A stretch of DNA of 32,370 bases from Bacillota bacterium (GTDB lineage Bacteria; Bacillota; DTU065): NCBI GenBank assembly GCA_018435125.1, contig JAHDNZ010000054.1:1-32370 (forward strand), read 5' to 3'. The notes below the pieces were generated by a model. It saw only the letters and a list, made by a program, of their open reading frames with translations. It had not been told where the DNA came from and searched no databases. Made by a program: the position numbers and the translations under genes. Positions 15,520-24,218 of the stretch are shown here, one piece after another (the stretch's first letter is position 1; every line of letters begins with the position of its first letter).

Positions 15520-16537
15520 TATATGTGATGTTGTCCAAGACCTACTACCTTTATATTTGGATGAGGATCTTAGGGTTGGTACCAAAAGATTTATCGACGA
15601 GCATTTAAAAAACTGTCCCGAATGTCGAAAATTATGGGAAGATTCCTTAGAAGGAGAGCAGTTATTTCGAGAAGTTATTAAAGATAATCGGGTTGACGCT
15701 ATCTCCGGCAAAAGAATATGGTATCGTTCCATGCGTAAATACCTTTTAAAACCAGCCTTTTGGGCCTTTTTAGTAGGTCTTATCGGTGTTATTATCTTTG
15801 CTACTATAATTTCAAGGCCCAATCTACTTCATTATGAAATTTTAACTACAGCTGCCACAGCTGAAGAGATGCTTCACCCCGGCTTTTTTAGAACCAGTCA
15901 AAATAGAGATAGTCGTAACGCTTTAAAATTTGAGCTCCAGCAGTTTAATTCGGCGGGGCAAAAAGAGAGTTTAAAATACATCTATCGAGCGAGCTTGGTT
16001 AACGATTCAATTATTTTAGATAGAATATATCCGTTTATCGATGTTTTTGCCGAAATCTATTATCCCGATGTAAATACGCCCATGCCAAGTACAATATCAA
16101 AAGATATCATGATTCAGATCGATGAGCCGGCTCAGTTTTCCCTGAGTTTTAACAGGTTTGTTAACTTATCCGAACTGAAGCTGCTTTTTGAAAATACCGA
16201 AGTCGAACTTCTCTGGCTTGGTATTGCCACAAGAGACAGCACAAAGGTCTCTAGCTGGTCTTTTATCGACACCTGGGGTTTACCGGTGTGGTTATTAAAA
16301 AATAATATTAAAGAATTTGATATTTCTGTGCAGGACGAAGTCCGCAAACGGACGAAGATGTTAACAGATTACAAAAAATATTTGACGGGCATTGATCCTA
16401 ACCTATCAGATCGCTTGGAGTATATTCAAAAAAATGGCATTCAAGTTTTTGGTGTTATCGTAAAAGCTACCGGTTATGAGTTGCTACAGTGGTTGGAAAA
16501 GTATCCTCTGGTGCGTTATTATAGACGTCTATCCTAA
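15512..16537 (+). CDS. Membrane anti-sigma factor with zf-HC2 and sigma-regulator C-terminal domain
   Basis: A 341-residue single-pass membrane protein expected to hold the ECF sigma factor inactive. The N-terminal cytoplasmic zinc-binding domain shows ICDVVQDLLPLYLDEDL and HLKNCPEC (HxxxCxxC). One transmembrane helix lies at about residues 80-102 (AFWAFLVGLIGVIIFATII). The extracytoplasmic part (residues 105-341) resembles the sigma-factor-regulator C-terminal domain: SLSFNRFVNLSELK, VELLWLGIAT, and a closing unit around YIQKNGIQVFGVIVKATG. This outer domain is the likely sensor. The start overlaps the sigma gene, so the two are translationally coupled. Confidence 0.87.
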   Translation: MNDICDVVQDLLPLYLDEDLRVGTKRFIDEHLKNCPECRKLWEDSLEGEQLFREVIKDNRVDAISGKRIWYRSMRKYLLKPAFWAFLVGLIGVIIFATIISRPNLLHYEILTTAATAEEMLHPGFFRTSQNRDSRNALKFELQQFNSAGQKESLKYIYRASLVNDSIILDRIYPFIDVFAEIYYPDVNTPMPSTISKDIMIQIDEPAQFSLSFNRFVNLSELKLLFENTEVELLWLGIATRDSTKVSSWSFIDTWGLPVWLLKNNIKEFDISVQDEVRKRTKMLTDYKKYLTGIDPNLSDRLEYIQKNGIQVFGVIVKATGYELLQWLEKYPLVRYYRRLS

Positions 16538-16565
16538 ACTCTGCTCGTCAGTAGGAGGGAATGTC

Positions 16566-17537
16566 ATGGAAAAGATTAACCCAACCGAAGTACATTTGAT
16601 TCAAGAGTTTTGTGAAAAGGTAAGAGAAAATGTGGAGAAGGTCATTATCGGCAAAGGAGATGTAATTGATCAAGTCCTAGTGGCTCTTATCTGTTCCGGT
16701 CATGTTTTAGCAGAGGATGTGCCAGGGGTTGGCAAAACTATGTTGGCCAGAGCTTTGGCCATAACTTTAGGTTTAAAATTCAATCGCATCCAATTTACTC
16801 CCGATCTTCTGCCCTCTGATGTAACCGGTGTTTCAATTTACAACCAGAAATCCGGTGAATTTGAGTTTAAAGAGGGACCTATTTTTGCCCAAATTGTATT
16901 AGCCGACGAAATAAACCGAGCAACGCCCAGAACTCAGTCCGCACTCCTAGAATGTATGGGGGAAAGACAAGTAACAGTCGACGGCAAAACCAGGAAACTA
17001 GCTAATCCTTTTTTAGTTATAGCTACTCAAAATCCAGTGGAATATGAGGGAACATTTCCCTTACCTGAGGCCCAATTAGATCGCTTTTTAATGCGTATCG
17101 CCTTAGGATACCCTACCGAATCGGAAGAAAACGAAATTCTGGTAAGGCTGCAATACTCTCATCCGGTAGATAGTTTGGAAAGTGTTGTAGACAGCAGTGA
17201 ACTGGTAAAGATACAAGACTTAGTCAAAAAAATCTTTGTCGAAGAATCGGTAAGAGAATATATTGTACGTCTGGTTCAGGCGACTAGGACTCATAATGAT
17301 GTTTCTTTGGGAGCTTCACCTAGGGGCTCACTGGCCCTTTATAAGACTGCTCAAGCCTATGCTGCCTTAAAAGGCAGAGAGTATGTTATTCCTGACGATA
17401 TAAAATACCTGGCTCCTTTAACCCTGCAGCATAGAATGATTCTTAAGCCTGAAAGCAGTTTAAGAGGAAGGTCCACCCAAAAGGTTTTACAGGATCTTTT
17501 AGAGAGTGTACCTGTGGAGTTAGAATTAATTAGTTAA
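16566..17537 (+). CDS. MoxR-family AAA+ ATPase
   Basis: A 323-residue MoxR ATPase, a chaperone-like AAA+ protein that usually works with DUF58/VWA partners. Visible features are Walker A GVGKT (residues 54-58), Walker B with LADEINRATPRTQSALLE, sensor 1 IATQNPVEYEGTFPLPEAQLDRF, and the lid helices with GASPRGSLALYKTAQA. The start is at 16566 because AGGAGGG (16553-16559) lies just upstream; extending the frame to 16476 would run into the anti-sigma gene without a ribosome binding site. It is followed by DUF58 and DUF4129-like genes, the standard MoxR gene order, and preceded by a sigma/anti-sigma pair that may control it. Confidence 0.94.
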   Translation: MEKINPTEVHLIQEFCEKVRENVEKVIIGKGDVIDQVLVALICSGHVLAEDVPGVGKTMLARALAITLGLKFNRIQFTPDLLPSDVTGVSIYNQKSGEFEFKEGPIFAQIVLADEINRATPRTQSALLECMGERQVTVDGKTRKLANPFLVIATQNPVEYEGTFPLPEAQLDRFLMRIALGYPTESEENEILVRLQYSHPVDSLESVVDSSELVKIQDLVKKIFVEESVREYIVRLVQATRTHNDVSLGASPRGSLALYKTAQAYAALKGREYVIPDDIKYLAPLTLQHRMILKPESSLRGRSTQKVLQDLLESVPVELELIS

Positions 17538-17618
17538 GAAAAAATACCTGGCAAAACCTAGGAAAGGAGTAGCAGCTTGGTAAGAGCCAGCTTCTAAGCC
17601 GGGCTGCAAAAGAAAACT

Positions 17619-18848
17619 GTGGCTGACTGGAAAGTGCTATTGCTAATAGCAGGACTCGCTGCTTTGTTGTTTAGAGGTCCCTTTATTTATTTTATGTTTT
17701 ACCTGCTTGTAATGATCTGGCTGATACCGCCTCTTCTTCTAAGAAAAACTCAAGCACAGCTTCGTATCTCTCGCGAGCTTGAAGCCGACGCATTTTTCTA
17801 CGGTGAGAGAATGAAGGTTAAAATCAAAGTGGAAAATAACAGCAATTTCCCTTTGGTTTGGCTTAAAATAAAAGAAGCCTGTCCAAGGCAGATTGGACCT
17901 AAAGCTCAAACCAGTGTTAGCTGGGTTATTTCTCTAAAACCCAAAGAGGTCCGTATTCTGGAATATAACCTCTATGGAGGTAAGCGAGGGGCCTACCGTG
18001 TCGGACCGGTAAAGTTAGAACTAGGCGATATTTTTGGTTTGTATAAAAGAGAGCTTGAGGTACAGCTTTTTGATCTTATAACAGTATACCCCAGGATTAA
18101 ATCCATTGAAGAACTGGGATTAACCTCAACCCAACCGCAAGGGAATCTAAGGCATCCGCAAAAGATCTATGAAGATCCTCTAAAAATCGCAGGGCTTAGA
18201 GATTACCAGCCAGGTGATCCGCCAAAAAGAATCTCTTGGAAGTCTTCAGCTAAAATGGAAAAGTTAATGGTGCGTGAGTATGAGGCTACCATGACCTTGG
18301 ATACAATGATTATTCTTGATTTAGATATCAACGACTTTTTCCCCGGCAGATACGACTCTACTAAAGAACTGGCTATAACTATAGCGGCATCTCTGGCAGC
18401 TCATTTAGATCATAAAAGGCAAGCAATAGGTTTAGCTACTAACGGAGTTTCCGTAGCTGAAGCCTCTGCTTATTCCGATTCTAAAATCCTCGATACAGAG
18501 CCTTTGGAAAATATCGTTCCCCGGAAAGGACAGAGCAAACAACTGCTGGAGATTTTGGCTTGTATTGAAGGAAACAGAAAGGCCGAACCATTTTTGAAAC
18601 TGGCCGGTCGTGTTAAAGCAAGACTACCTTGGGGTTCAACCGTGGTATTGATTGTGCCAAGAGATTCAGAAGAGATCATGAATTTTTCTCAGTCTTTAGT
18701 ACACAGTGGTTTCAAGGTAGCTATTATTGCGGTAGAAGGTACCAAATATAAGGAGTATCTGACAAAATCGGCTACATCCTCTTTAGTTTTATATCAAGTC
18801 AGGGAGGAGGATGAGATAAGTGTCCTTGAACGTAAGAGAGAAGCATGA
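17619..18848 (+). CDS. DUF58 (BatA/VWA-like) protein, start uncertain
   Basis: A 409-residue protein with two N-terminal membrane helices (about residues 5-45), an immunoglobulin-like region, and the DUF58 core: DPLKIAGLRDYQPGDPPKRI, WKSSAKMEKLMVREYE and TLDTMIILDLD (VWA-like metal site region). It typically partners with MoxR. The GTG start at 17619 has no ribosome binding site. GGAAAGGAG (17561-17569) instead sits seven bases before a TTG at 17577 in the same frame, but that reading meets a TAA at 17595 after six codons. The gene may therefore be reinitiated after a mini-ORF, or carry a nonsense mutation in its first codons. The 3' end overlaps the next gene by 29 bp. Confidence 0.88.
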   Translation: MADWKVLLLIAGLAALLFRGPFIYFMFYLLVMIWLIPPLLLRKTQAQLRISRELEADAFFYGERMKVKIKVENNSNFPLVWLKIKEACPRQIGPKAQTSVSWVISLKPKEVRILEYNLYGGKRGAYRVGPVKLELGDIFGLYKRELEVQLFDLITVYPRIKSIEELGLTSTQPQGNLRHPQKIYEDPLKIAGLRDYQPGDPPKRISWKSSAKMEKLMVREYEATMTLDTMIILDLDINDFFPGRYDSTKELAITIAASLAAHLDHKRQAIGLATNGVSVAEASAYSDSKILDTEPLENIVPRKGQSKQLLEILACIEGNRKAEPFLKLAGRVKARLPWGSTVVLIVPRDSEEIMNFSQSLVHSGFKVAIIAVEGTKYKEYLTKSATSSLVLYQVREEDEISVLERKREA

Positions 18849-20343
18849 GCAAAACCTGATCTACTGGGTGTTACCTCTATTGTTGGCGGTAGTGGCCTTT
18901 GCTTTTGCCGCTTCCATCTCTGAGCTACTCGCGTTTGCTTGGCCTAATCTTAAACTACATTACTATTTGGGCTTTTTTACCATCATCATCTCTTTTATCG
19001 GTTATTTCTCTACCGCTCATCCCGAAGAACCCGGCAAAAAGCGTTCTTTGATACCGGAACTGTTTGCTTTAATTGTTTTGTGTAAAATCTATACCTTTTT
19101 TGTCTTGCCTCCGGAGGAGTTTTTTGCCCATCTAAAACTACGTAATTTTCTGGAAGCCAATTTTGTCTTTGCTTTTGTGCTGCATTATTTTGTCTGGCGT
19201 TTAGCAAGGGAAGTAGGGAAACTGGCCGCTACTATTAGTGCCTCCTACATCGATCGAGATCTACTTAGAAAGTATGATGACTCCTACGTCGGTAAAGCTG
19301 AGAAAGTAGATATAACTGGTCGCAATCTGGTTAAACTTTTATTTCTGCCGATGCTGCTTTTACTGCTAGGTGTTATTGTTACAGAACAGAGCTTTCAAGA
19401 AAAAATGGCTGCAGCCTCATACTTGCGTTTGGCTATCAATCTCTTCGGGGCTTTGTTAGCTGCGGCGACGATTGCAGTAGTTAATATGATGCTTTATCTT
19501 AGAAAAACCCGTGATTGGGACCGAGAAAACGCTACAGTTGATGAGGATTTAGCTGTAAAATGGGTTGCTTGGACCTTACTTTTTGTACTGCTGTTTTCTT
19601 TAGTCGCAGCTATATTACCAGACGATCTCTCACCTGTCTATTTTTATCTTCCCGATGCCATCAAGGCCTTATTGCCGTTTATCCATTCCAATAATGAGCT
19701 AGGGGGACAATCTTTCTACCCAAGGAATCTACCAAGACCTGATTTTATTCCCGAAGAGGGAGAACTCATTGTTAAAGACTACCGCTTATTGTACATGATT
19801 ATTACTGTATCAATAAGGATAGCTATCTTTCTCCTTATTTTGGGAGCGGTTTTGTACCATTTTTATAAGATCATTCAGGAGAATGCCGATGATCTGCCTT
19901 CATTTTTACGCAAAATAATGCGTGCTCTGGCCTATTTTGGGGCTTTGATTAAAGGTCTCTTCAAAAAAAGTAAGCTAAGATCTCAAAAGCAAAGCAAGTT
20001 AATTAGCGAACAATTAGGTGAACTATTTAAAAGGCGAAAAATCGCCCACAATCAGGTTCAACTAAATGAAATTCGCAGACTCTATGCTGAGCTTTTAATA
20101 GAAGCCAAAGAAAAAGGTATTGAAAGAGAAGCTTATAAAACCGCCAGAGAGTTTGGTTTAATATTAGAGGAACTGTTTCCTGAAAGAATAGCAGAGATTG
20201 TCAGTCTTACTGAATTGTATCAGGATGCCAGATATAATTATAAAGAACCTGACCAAGATAAAAATCTAACCGCTAAAGGGATCTTCAATACGGTTATAAC
20301 TGCTATAAAAAATTACACCCGAAAAAAAGAATCGCCAGTTTAA
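18820..20343 (+). CDS. Multi-pass membrane protein with C-terminal DUF4129-like domain
   Basis: A 507-residue membrane protein. About seven hydrophobic segments are visible: residues 14-36, 45-60, 80-96, 110-128, 175-192, 208-225, 250-270, then a late helix near 330-350. A cytoplasmic C-terminal region (residues 360-507) has IRRLYAELLIEAKEKGIER, YKTAREF and ELYQDARYNY, matching the DUF4129 pattern seen at the end of transglutaminase-like membrane proteins. No transglutaminase Cys-His-Asp core is present. GGAGGAGG (18803-18810) lies 9 bases before the GTG start, inside the end of the DUF58 gene, so translation is coupled. It is probably part of a MoxR-DUF58-DUF4129 envelope unit. Biochemical role unknown. 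Confidence 0.75.
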   Translation: MSLNVREKHEQNLIYWVLPLLLAVVAFAFAASISELLAFAWPNLKLHYYLGFFTIIISFIGYFSTAHPEEPGKKRSLIPELFALIVLCKIYTFFVLPPEEFFAHLKLRNFLEANFVFAFVLHYFVWRLAREVGKLAATISASYIDRDLLRKYDDSYVGKAEKVDITGRNLVKLLFLPMLLLLLGVIVTEQSFQEKMAAASYLRLAINLFGALLAAATIAVVNMMLYLRKTRDWDRENATVDEDLAVKWVAWTLLFVLLFSLVAAILPDDLSPVYFYLPDAIKALLPFIHSNNELGGQSFYPRNLPRPDFIPEEGELIVKDYRLLYMIITVSIRIAIFLLILGAVLYHFYKIIQENADDLPSFLRKIMRALAYFGALIKGLFKKSKLRSQKQSKLISEQLGELFKRRKIAHNQVQLNEIRRLYAELLIEAKEKGIEREAYKTAREFGLILEELFPERIAEIVSLTELYQDARYNYKEPDQDKNLTAKGIFNTVITAIKNYTRKKESPV

Positions 20344-20403
20344 ACCTTAAGATCATACTAAGTAAAACCCCAGATGACTTTTGGTTGTAGAGGGGTGAAG
20401 CAC

Positions 20404-21088
20404 ATGGCCTTAAAAGAAAATTCCAAAGAGAGAGTGCTGGCCTATTGGCTTTTGCCATGTTTTATGGCCATTATCGCTCTTGCTTTTACCTCTGCCATGG
20501 CTTTACCCCTTAATTTTATCTGGAGTAAGGTTACACTTTTTTGGCGCCGCCAATCCAAACAGATGGCTATGGCTACTTCAGTAAGGCTTTTTGCTAGTTG
20601 CAATATTTGGATTTATACTTTACCATTTACTGAAAAAACTTAGTGTCAACTCTGGAGCTTGGCCTAAGTTTCTAAAAATGATTGTTCAAGTACTTGGTTA
20701 TTTTTGGCAAACGCTAAGAAACTTTTTTGCAAGGGAAAAAGTAAAGCGCCAACAAGGCCGACTAATTACCGAACAGATAGTAAAAATGTTTAACAGGCGG
20801 GAAATTACCCACAATCAAGTCCAGCTAAATGAAATTAGCAGGCTCTATGCCAGACTTTTATAAGAGGCTAAAAAAAGGACTTGAAAGAGAGCTTATAAAA
20901 CAGTCGGAGAGTATAGTATAGTATTGGAAGAACCGTTTCCTGAAAAAACGTCATAGATTGTCAGTCTTACCAGGCATTTTTAGGATGCAAGATATAGTTT
21001 TGAGGAACTTGACCCAGATAAAAAGCTGACTGCCAAAGAAGTATTTCAAAGCGTAATCACAGCCATTAAAAACTATACCATAAAGTAA
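20404..21088 (+). pseudogene. Decayed tandem copy of the DUF4129-like membrane gene
   Basis: Starts at ATG 20404 with a match to the opening of the neighbouring gene (VLAYWLLPCFMAIIALAFTS against LIYWVLPLLLAVVAFAFAAS). It then jumps about 280 codons to the last membrane helix, so the central part is deleted. A frameshift follows near 20590 (SVRLF then LVAIFGFILYHLLKKL). The C-terminal domain continues with HNQVQLNEISRLYARLL, nearly identical to the intact copy, until a TAA at 20861. Beyond that, similarity to the intact gene can be followed in shifting frames to a final TAA at 21086. Two short open frames here (20374-20643, 20591-20863) are pieces of this one relic. Confidence 0.85.
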
Positions 21089-21165
21089 CAGCCATTTTTA
21101 AAAACGACTGGGATTAATTACCATTATCTTTGGCTATAATTAGGTACTCTTTACCTATTTAAATC

Positions 21166-21193
21166 TTGAGTTTAACTATGTTAATGTTATACT
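21166..21193 (+). promoter_or_regulatory. Promoter of the small membrane protein gene
   Basis: TTGAGT (21166-21171) and TATACT (21188-21193) with a 16-bp spacer. The start site would be near 21200. The stretch 21089-21165 shows no other feature. Confidence 0.5.
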
Positions 21194-21245
21194 TGGTAGG
21201 TGACCGTTTGAACTAACTAGAGACCACACAGGGAGGCAATAAAAA

Positions 21246-21461
21246 TTGTTTAAGGTTTTAGTCGCAGCATGCATCATCGCAACAATTTATGTTATAGTTA
21301 AGTTTATTTATCTCTATCATAATATTAAACAAAAAAGACGCATGCAAAGAATTATCACTCCTTCTGAGAGGATTCAATATAGAAATTGGACAATTATTTT
21401 TATTGTTACCTTAACAGCAGTTTGTATAGGTTTAGGCTCTGTTCTTATATCATATTTATAA
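21246..21461 (+). CDS. Small two-helix membrane protein, unknown function
   Basis: A 71-residue protein with two membrane helices, about residues 3-23 (VLVAACIIATIYVIVKFIYL) and 49-70 (IIFIVTLTAVCIGLGSVLI). They are joined by a basic cytoplasmic loop (KQKRRMQRI). It starts at TTG 21246, with GGGAGG about 10 bases upstream. It has its own promoter and a strong terminator, so it is a single-gene unit. I do not recognise the family. Confidence 0.65.
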   Translation: MFKVLVAACIIATIYVIVKFIYLYHNIKQKRRMQRIITPSERIQYRNWTIIFIVTLTAVCIGLGSVLISYL

Positions 21462-21502
21462 AAAGAGAGGTAAACTAAACTCACCTCTCTTTACTTTTTT
21501 TC
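21462..21502 (+). terminator. Intrinsic terminator of the small membrane protein gene
   Basis: AAAGAGAGGT (21462-21471) pairs with ACCTCTCTTT (21483-21492), followed by a T-run. Confidence 0.85.
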
Positions 21503-21511
21503 TTTTTACTC

Positions 21512-21540
21512 TTGCCAAGAATTAAAGGTGATGTTATACT
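21512..21540 (+). promoter_or_regulatory. Promoter of the metNIQ operon
   Basis: TTGCCA (21512-21517), a 17-bp spacer and TATACT (21535-21540). The transcript would start about 45 nt before the riboswitch. Confidence 0.7.
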
Positions 21541-21589
21541 CATAAGCAAATATTAGGATCATTGCGTCTAAAAAAACATATTCTGTCAC

Positions 21590-21692
21590 TTTCTTATCAA
21601 GAGAGGCGGAGGGACTGGCCCGAAGAAGCCCGGCAACCGGCCTTACGGCAAGGGTGCTAATTCCAGCAGACAGCTGTCTGAGAGATGAGAAA
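21590..21692 (+). promoter_or_regulatory. SAM-I (S-box) riboswitch aptamer
   Basis: P1 pairs TTTCTTATC (21590-21598) with GATGAGAAA (21684-21692). The conserved S-box elements are all present in order: AAGAGAGGCGGAGGGACTGG, CCCGAAGAAGCCCGGCAACC, GGTGCTAATTCCAGCAG and TGAGAGATGAG. It senses S-adenosylmethionine and turns off the methionine importer genes when SAM is high. Confidence 0.97.
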
Positions 21693-21713
21693 GGGGTGAA
21701 GTTTATACTTTTA

Positions 21714-21739
21714 CCTCTTCTTATCGAAGAGGTTTTTTT
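21714..21739 (+). terminator. Riboswitch-controlled terminator
   Basis: CCTCTTC (21714-21720) pairs with GAAGAGG (21726-21732), followed by seven T. The upstream strand together with TTATC can instead pair with the 3' strand of P1 (GATGAGAAAGGGGT, 21684-21697), forming the antiterminator when SAM is absent. Confidence 0.93.
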
Positions 21740-21755
21740 ATGGAGGTGAGTTTGG

Positions 21756-22775
21756 TTGATTCAGTTTGTAAATCTAACTAAAGTGTATAAAGGCCCGGGA
21801 CAAAATGAAGTAGTAGCTCTTAAAGATATCAATCTTACGATAAATGATAGCGAAATATTTGGCATTATTGGGCTTTCAGGAGCTGGTAAGTCAACCTTAG
21901 TTCGTACAATAAATCTCCTCGAAAGGCCGGATGTCGGCTCCGTGAAAGTAAATGGAGTTGAGATGACAAGCCTTTCTAGGCCAAGATTAAGAGAAGAACG
22001 CCAAAAGATTGGTATGATCTTTCAGCACTTTAATCTACTTGCGTCTAAAACAGTGGCTGATAATATTGCTTTTCCGCTTAAACTTAGCGGAGCACCAAAA
22101 GCAGAGATTACCAAAAGAGTCAATGAATTGCTTGATTTAGTGGGTCTAAGTGATAAAGCCAAAGCATACCCCTTTCAGCTTTCAGGCGGACAAAAGCAAA
22201 GAGTCGGGATTGCCAGGGCTCTGGCTAACAACCAGGAGATTCTGCTATGCGATGAAGCAACTTCTGCTCTTGATCCCCAGACAACCATGAGTATTCTAAA
22301 GCTCTTAAAAAAGATCAATAAAGAACGCGGTATTACCATAGTTATTATCACTCATGAGATGAATGTCATTAAAGAGATCTGTGATCGTGTAGCTGTAATA
22401 GAAGAGGGTGAGATAATCGAGGTCGGTCCTGTAAGCGAGGTTTTACTTAACCCAACAACCGAGACCGCTAAGACGTTTTTGCGAGGGGTTGTAAAAACCG
22501 AAGTGCCCTACGAGGTAGCAGCTAGACTTAAAAGTCAAAATGGTGGGGAATTGCTGCAGGTAACATTTTTAGGGAGTTTAGCCGGAGAACCCTTAATCAA
22601 CGAGATGGTAGAAAAATTCGATGTAGTCATTAATATCCTCTATGGAAATATCGATCAAATCAGAGATGTTACCTTTGGTATGTTAGTCCTAAAACTAACA
22701 GGACCAGAACAAGACAAAGCCAAGGCCTTTTTGGAAGAAAAGGGGCTAAAGGTGAAGGTGATAGAAAATGTTTAA
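21756..22775 (+). CDS. metN: Methionine ABC transporter ATP-binding protein MetN
   Basis: A 339-residue ATPase of the methionine importer. Walker A GLSGAGKST, Q-loop FQHFNLL, signature LSGGQKQRVGIARAL, Walker B ILLCDEATSALDP and the switch histidine in IITHEMNV are all present. The C-terminal 90 residues form the NIL domain, which binds methionine and inhibits transport. The start is a TTG at 21756, six bases after GGAGGTGA. It lies directly downstream of the SAM riboswitch and overlaps metI by 8 bp. Confidence 0.96.
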   Translation: MIQFVNLTKVYKGPGQNEVVALKDINLTINDSEIFGIIGLSGAGKSTLVRTINLLERPDVGSVKVNGVEMTSLSRPRLREERQKIGMIFQHFNLLASKTVADNIAFPLKLSGAPKAEITKRVNELLDLVGLSDKAKAYPFQLSGGQKQRVGIARALANNQEILLCDEATSALDPQTTMSILKLLKKINKERGITIVIITHEMNVIKEICDRVAVIEEGEIIEVGPVSEVLLNPTTETAKTFLRGVVKTEVPYEVAARLKSQNGGELLQVTFLGSLAGEPLINEMVEKFDVVINILYGNIDQIRDVTFGMLVLKLTGPEQDKAKAFLEEKGLKVKVIENV

Positions 22776-23424
22776 TCCTACAGTCCTAATGATGTTAAAA
22801 GATGCTTTAATAGAAACCATATATATGGTAGCTACATCAACGTTTTTTGCGGTATTATTCGGCTTACCATTGGGCATACTCCTTGTTATTACAGCACCAG
22901 ACCATATTAAAGAAAACAAGTGGTTAAATAGCATTCTTGGTTGGATAGTTAACTTTGGCCGCTCCGTTCCTTTTATTATTCTTTTAGTGGCAATCGTCCC
23001 TTTTACCAGATGGTTGGTAAACACCTCAATTGGCACAACCGCGGCCATTGTACCTCTGTCGATTGCCGCAATTCCTTTTGTGGCCAGAGTAACCGAGCAA
23101 TCTCTAAGAGAGGTAGATAAAGGTGTCATCGAAGCGGCACTAGCTATGGGAGCCACAACAAGTCAAATTATTTTTAAGGTATTATTACCGGAGTCTTTAC
23201 CGTCTTTAGTTTTAGGCATCACTATTACCGCGGTTAATTTAATTGGCTATTCGGCCATGGCCGGAGCCATAGGCGGTGGCGGTTTAGGGGATTTAGCCAT
23301 CCGCTATGGCTACCAGAGATTCCGTGGTGATGTTATGCTTCTAACTGTAATTGTCTTGGTAATACTAGTTCAGGTTGTTCAGACAATTGGCAATTTAATC
23401 GCCAAAAGTCTGGAGCATAAATAA
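22768..23424 (+). CDS. metI: Methionine ABC transporter permease MetI
   Basis: A 218-residue permease of the MetI type with about five membrane helices. The cytoplasmic coupling loop (EAA motif) is visible as VIEAALAMGATTSQIIFKVLLPE. SGMAGAIGGGGLGD-like residues (AMAGAIGGGGLGDLAIRYGY) near the C-terminus are typical of the family. It overlaps metN and precedes metQ with a short gap. Confidence 0.96.
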   Translation: MFNPTVLMMLKDALIETIYMVATSTFFAVLFGLPLGILLVITAPDHIKENKWLNSILGWIVNFGRSVPFIILLVAIVPFTRWLVNTSIGTTAAIVPLSIAAIPFVARVTEQSLREVDKGVIEAALAMGATTSQIIFKVLLPESLPSLVLGITITAVNLIGYSAMAGAIGGGGLGDLAIRYGYQRFRGDVMLLTVIVLVILVQVVQTIGNLIAKSLEHK

Positions 23425-23441
23425 AGGAGGTAAAAATTAAA

Positions 23442-24218
23442 ATGAAAAAAGGGATCCTTGTTATTTTGACTGTGTTTTTGGTGGCAGGATTTACTATGGC
23501 AGCTTTGCTAAAGATAGGTGCAACTCCTAGGCCACATGCCGAGATCTTAGAACTGATTAAACCTCTAGCCCAAGCGAAAGGTTTAGAGATAAAGATAATA
23601 GAATTTACCGATTATGTGCAACCAAACCTAGCTCTTTCTGAAGGTGAACTGGATGCCAACTTCTTTCAACACAAGCCTTATTTGGATAAATTTAGCCAAG
23701 ATCGTAAACTTGATCTTTCTTCTCTGGTTGCAGTCCATGTAGAGCCCATGGGAGCTTATTCCAAGAAGGTTAATTCCCTTAAGGACTTAAAAAAAGGTGC
23801 TCAGGTAGGTATTCCCAATGACCCAACCAATGGCGGGCGTGCTTTACTGCTCTTGCAAACGGCAGGATTGATTGAAGTCAACAAAAATTCAGGTATTACA
23901 CCTAGTGTGATGGATATTGTAAAAAACCCTCATAATCTCAAGTTCAGAGAGCTAGAAGCGGCTATGCTACCTAGGTCTTTGCAAGATCTGGATTTGGCAG
24001 TTATCAACACCAACTATGCCCTAGAAGGTGGCCTAGTTCCAACCAAAGATGCTCTGATTATGGAAGGCAGTGAGTCGCCTTATGCAAATATTGTAGCTGT
24101 CAGAACCAAAGACCTAAAAAGGCTGGAGTTCAAGATATTAGTCGAACTGCTTACCTCACAAGAAGTCAAAGATTTCTTAGAAAAAGAGTATCAAGGTTCT
24201 ATAGTTGCGGCATTCTAA
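23442..24218 (+). CDS. metQ: Methionine-binding protein MetQ, apparently without a lipobox
   Basis: A 258-residue NlpA/MetQ substrate-binding protein. The mature fold starts at LKIGATPRPHAEILELI, followed by VQPNLALSEGELDANFFQHKPYLD, GAQVGIPNDPTNGGRALLLLQ and DLAVINTNYAL, all typical. AAAGGAGG precedes the ATG. The N-terminal helix (residues 4-22) is a signal sequence, but no cysteine lies at the cleavage site. Most Gram-positive MetQ proteins are lipoproteins, and there is also no linker before the folded domain. The helix may remain as an uncleaved membrane anchor. No cysteine lies upstream in frame near a plausible start. Confidence 0.94.
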   Translation: MKKGILVILTVFLVAGFTMAALLKIGATPRPHAEILELIKPLAQAKGLEIKIIEFTDYVQPNLALSEGELDANFFQHKPYLDKFSQDRKLDLSSLVAVHVEPMGAYSKKVNSLKDLKKGAQVGIPNDPTNGGRALLLLQTAGLIEVNKNSGITPSVMDIVKNPHNLKFRELEAAMLPRSLQDLDLAVINTNYALEGGLVPTKDALIMEGSESPYANIVAVRTKDLKRLEFKILVELLTSQEVKDFLEKEYQGSIVAAF

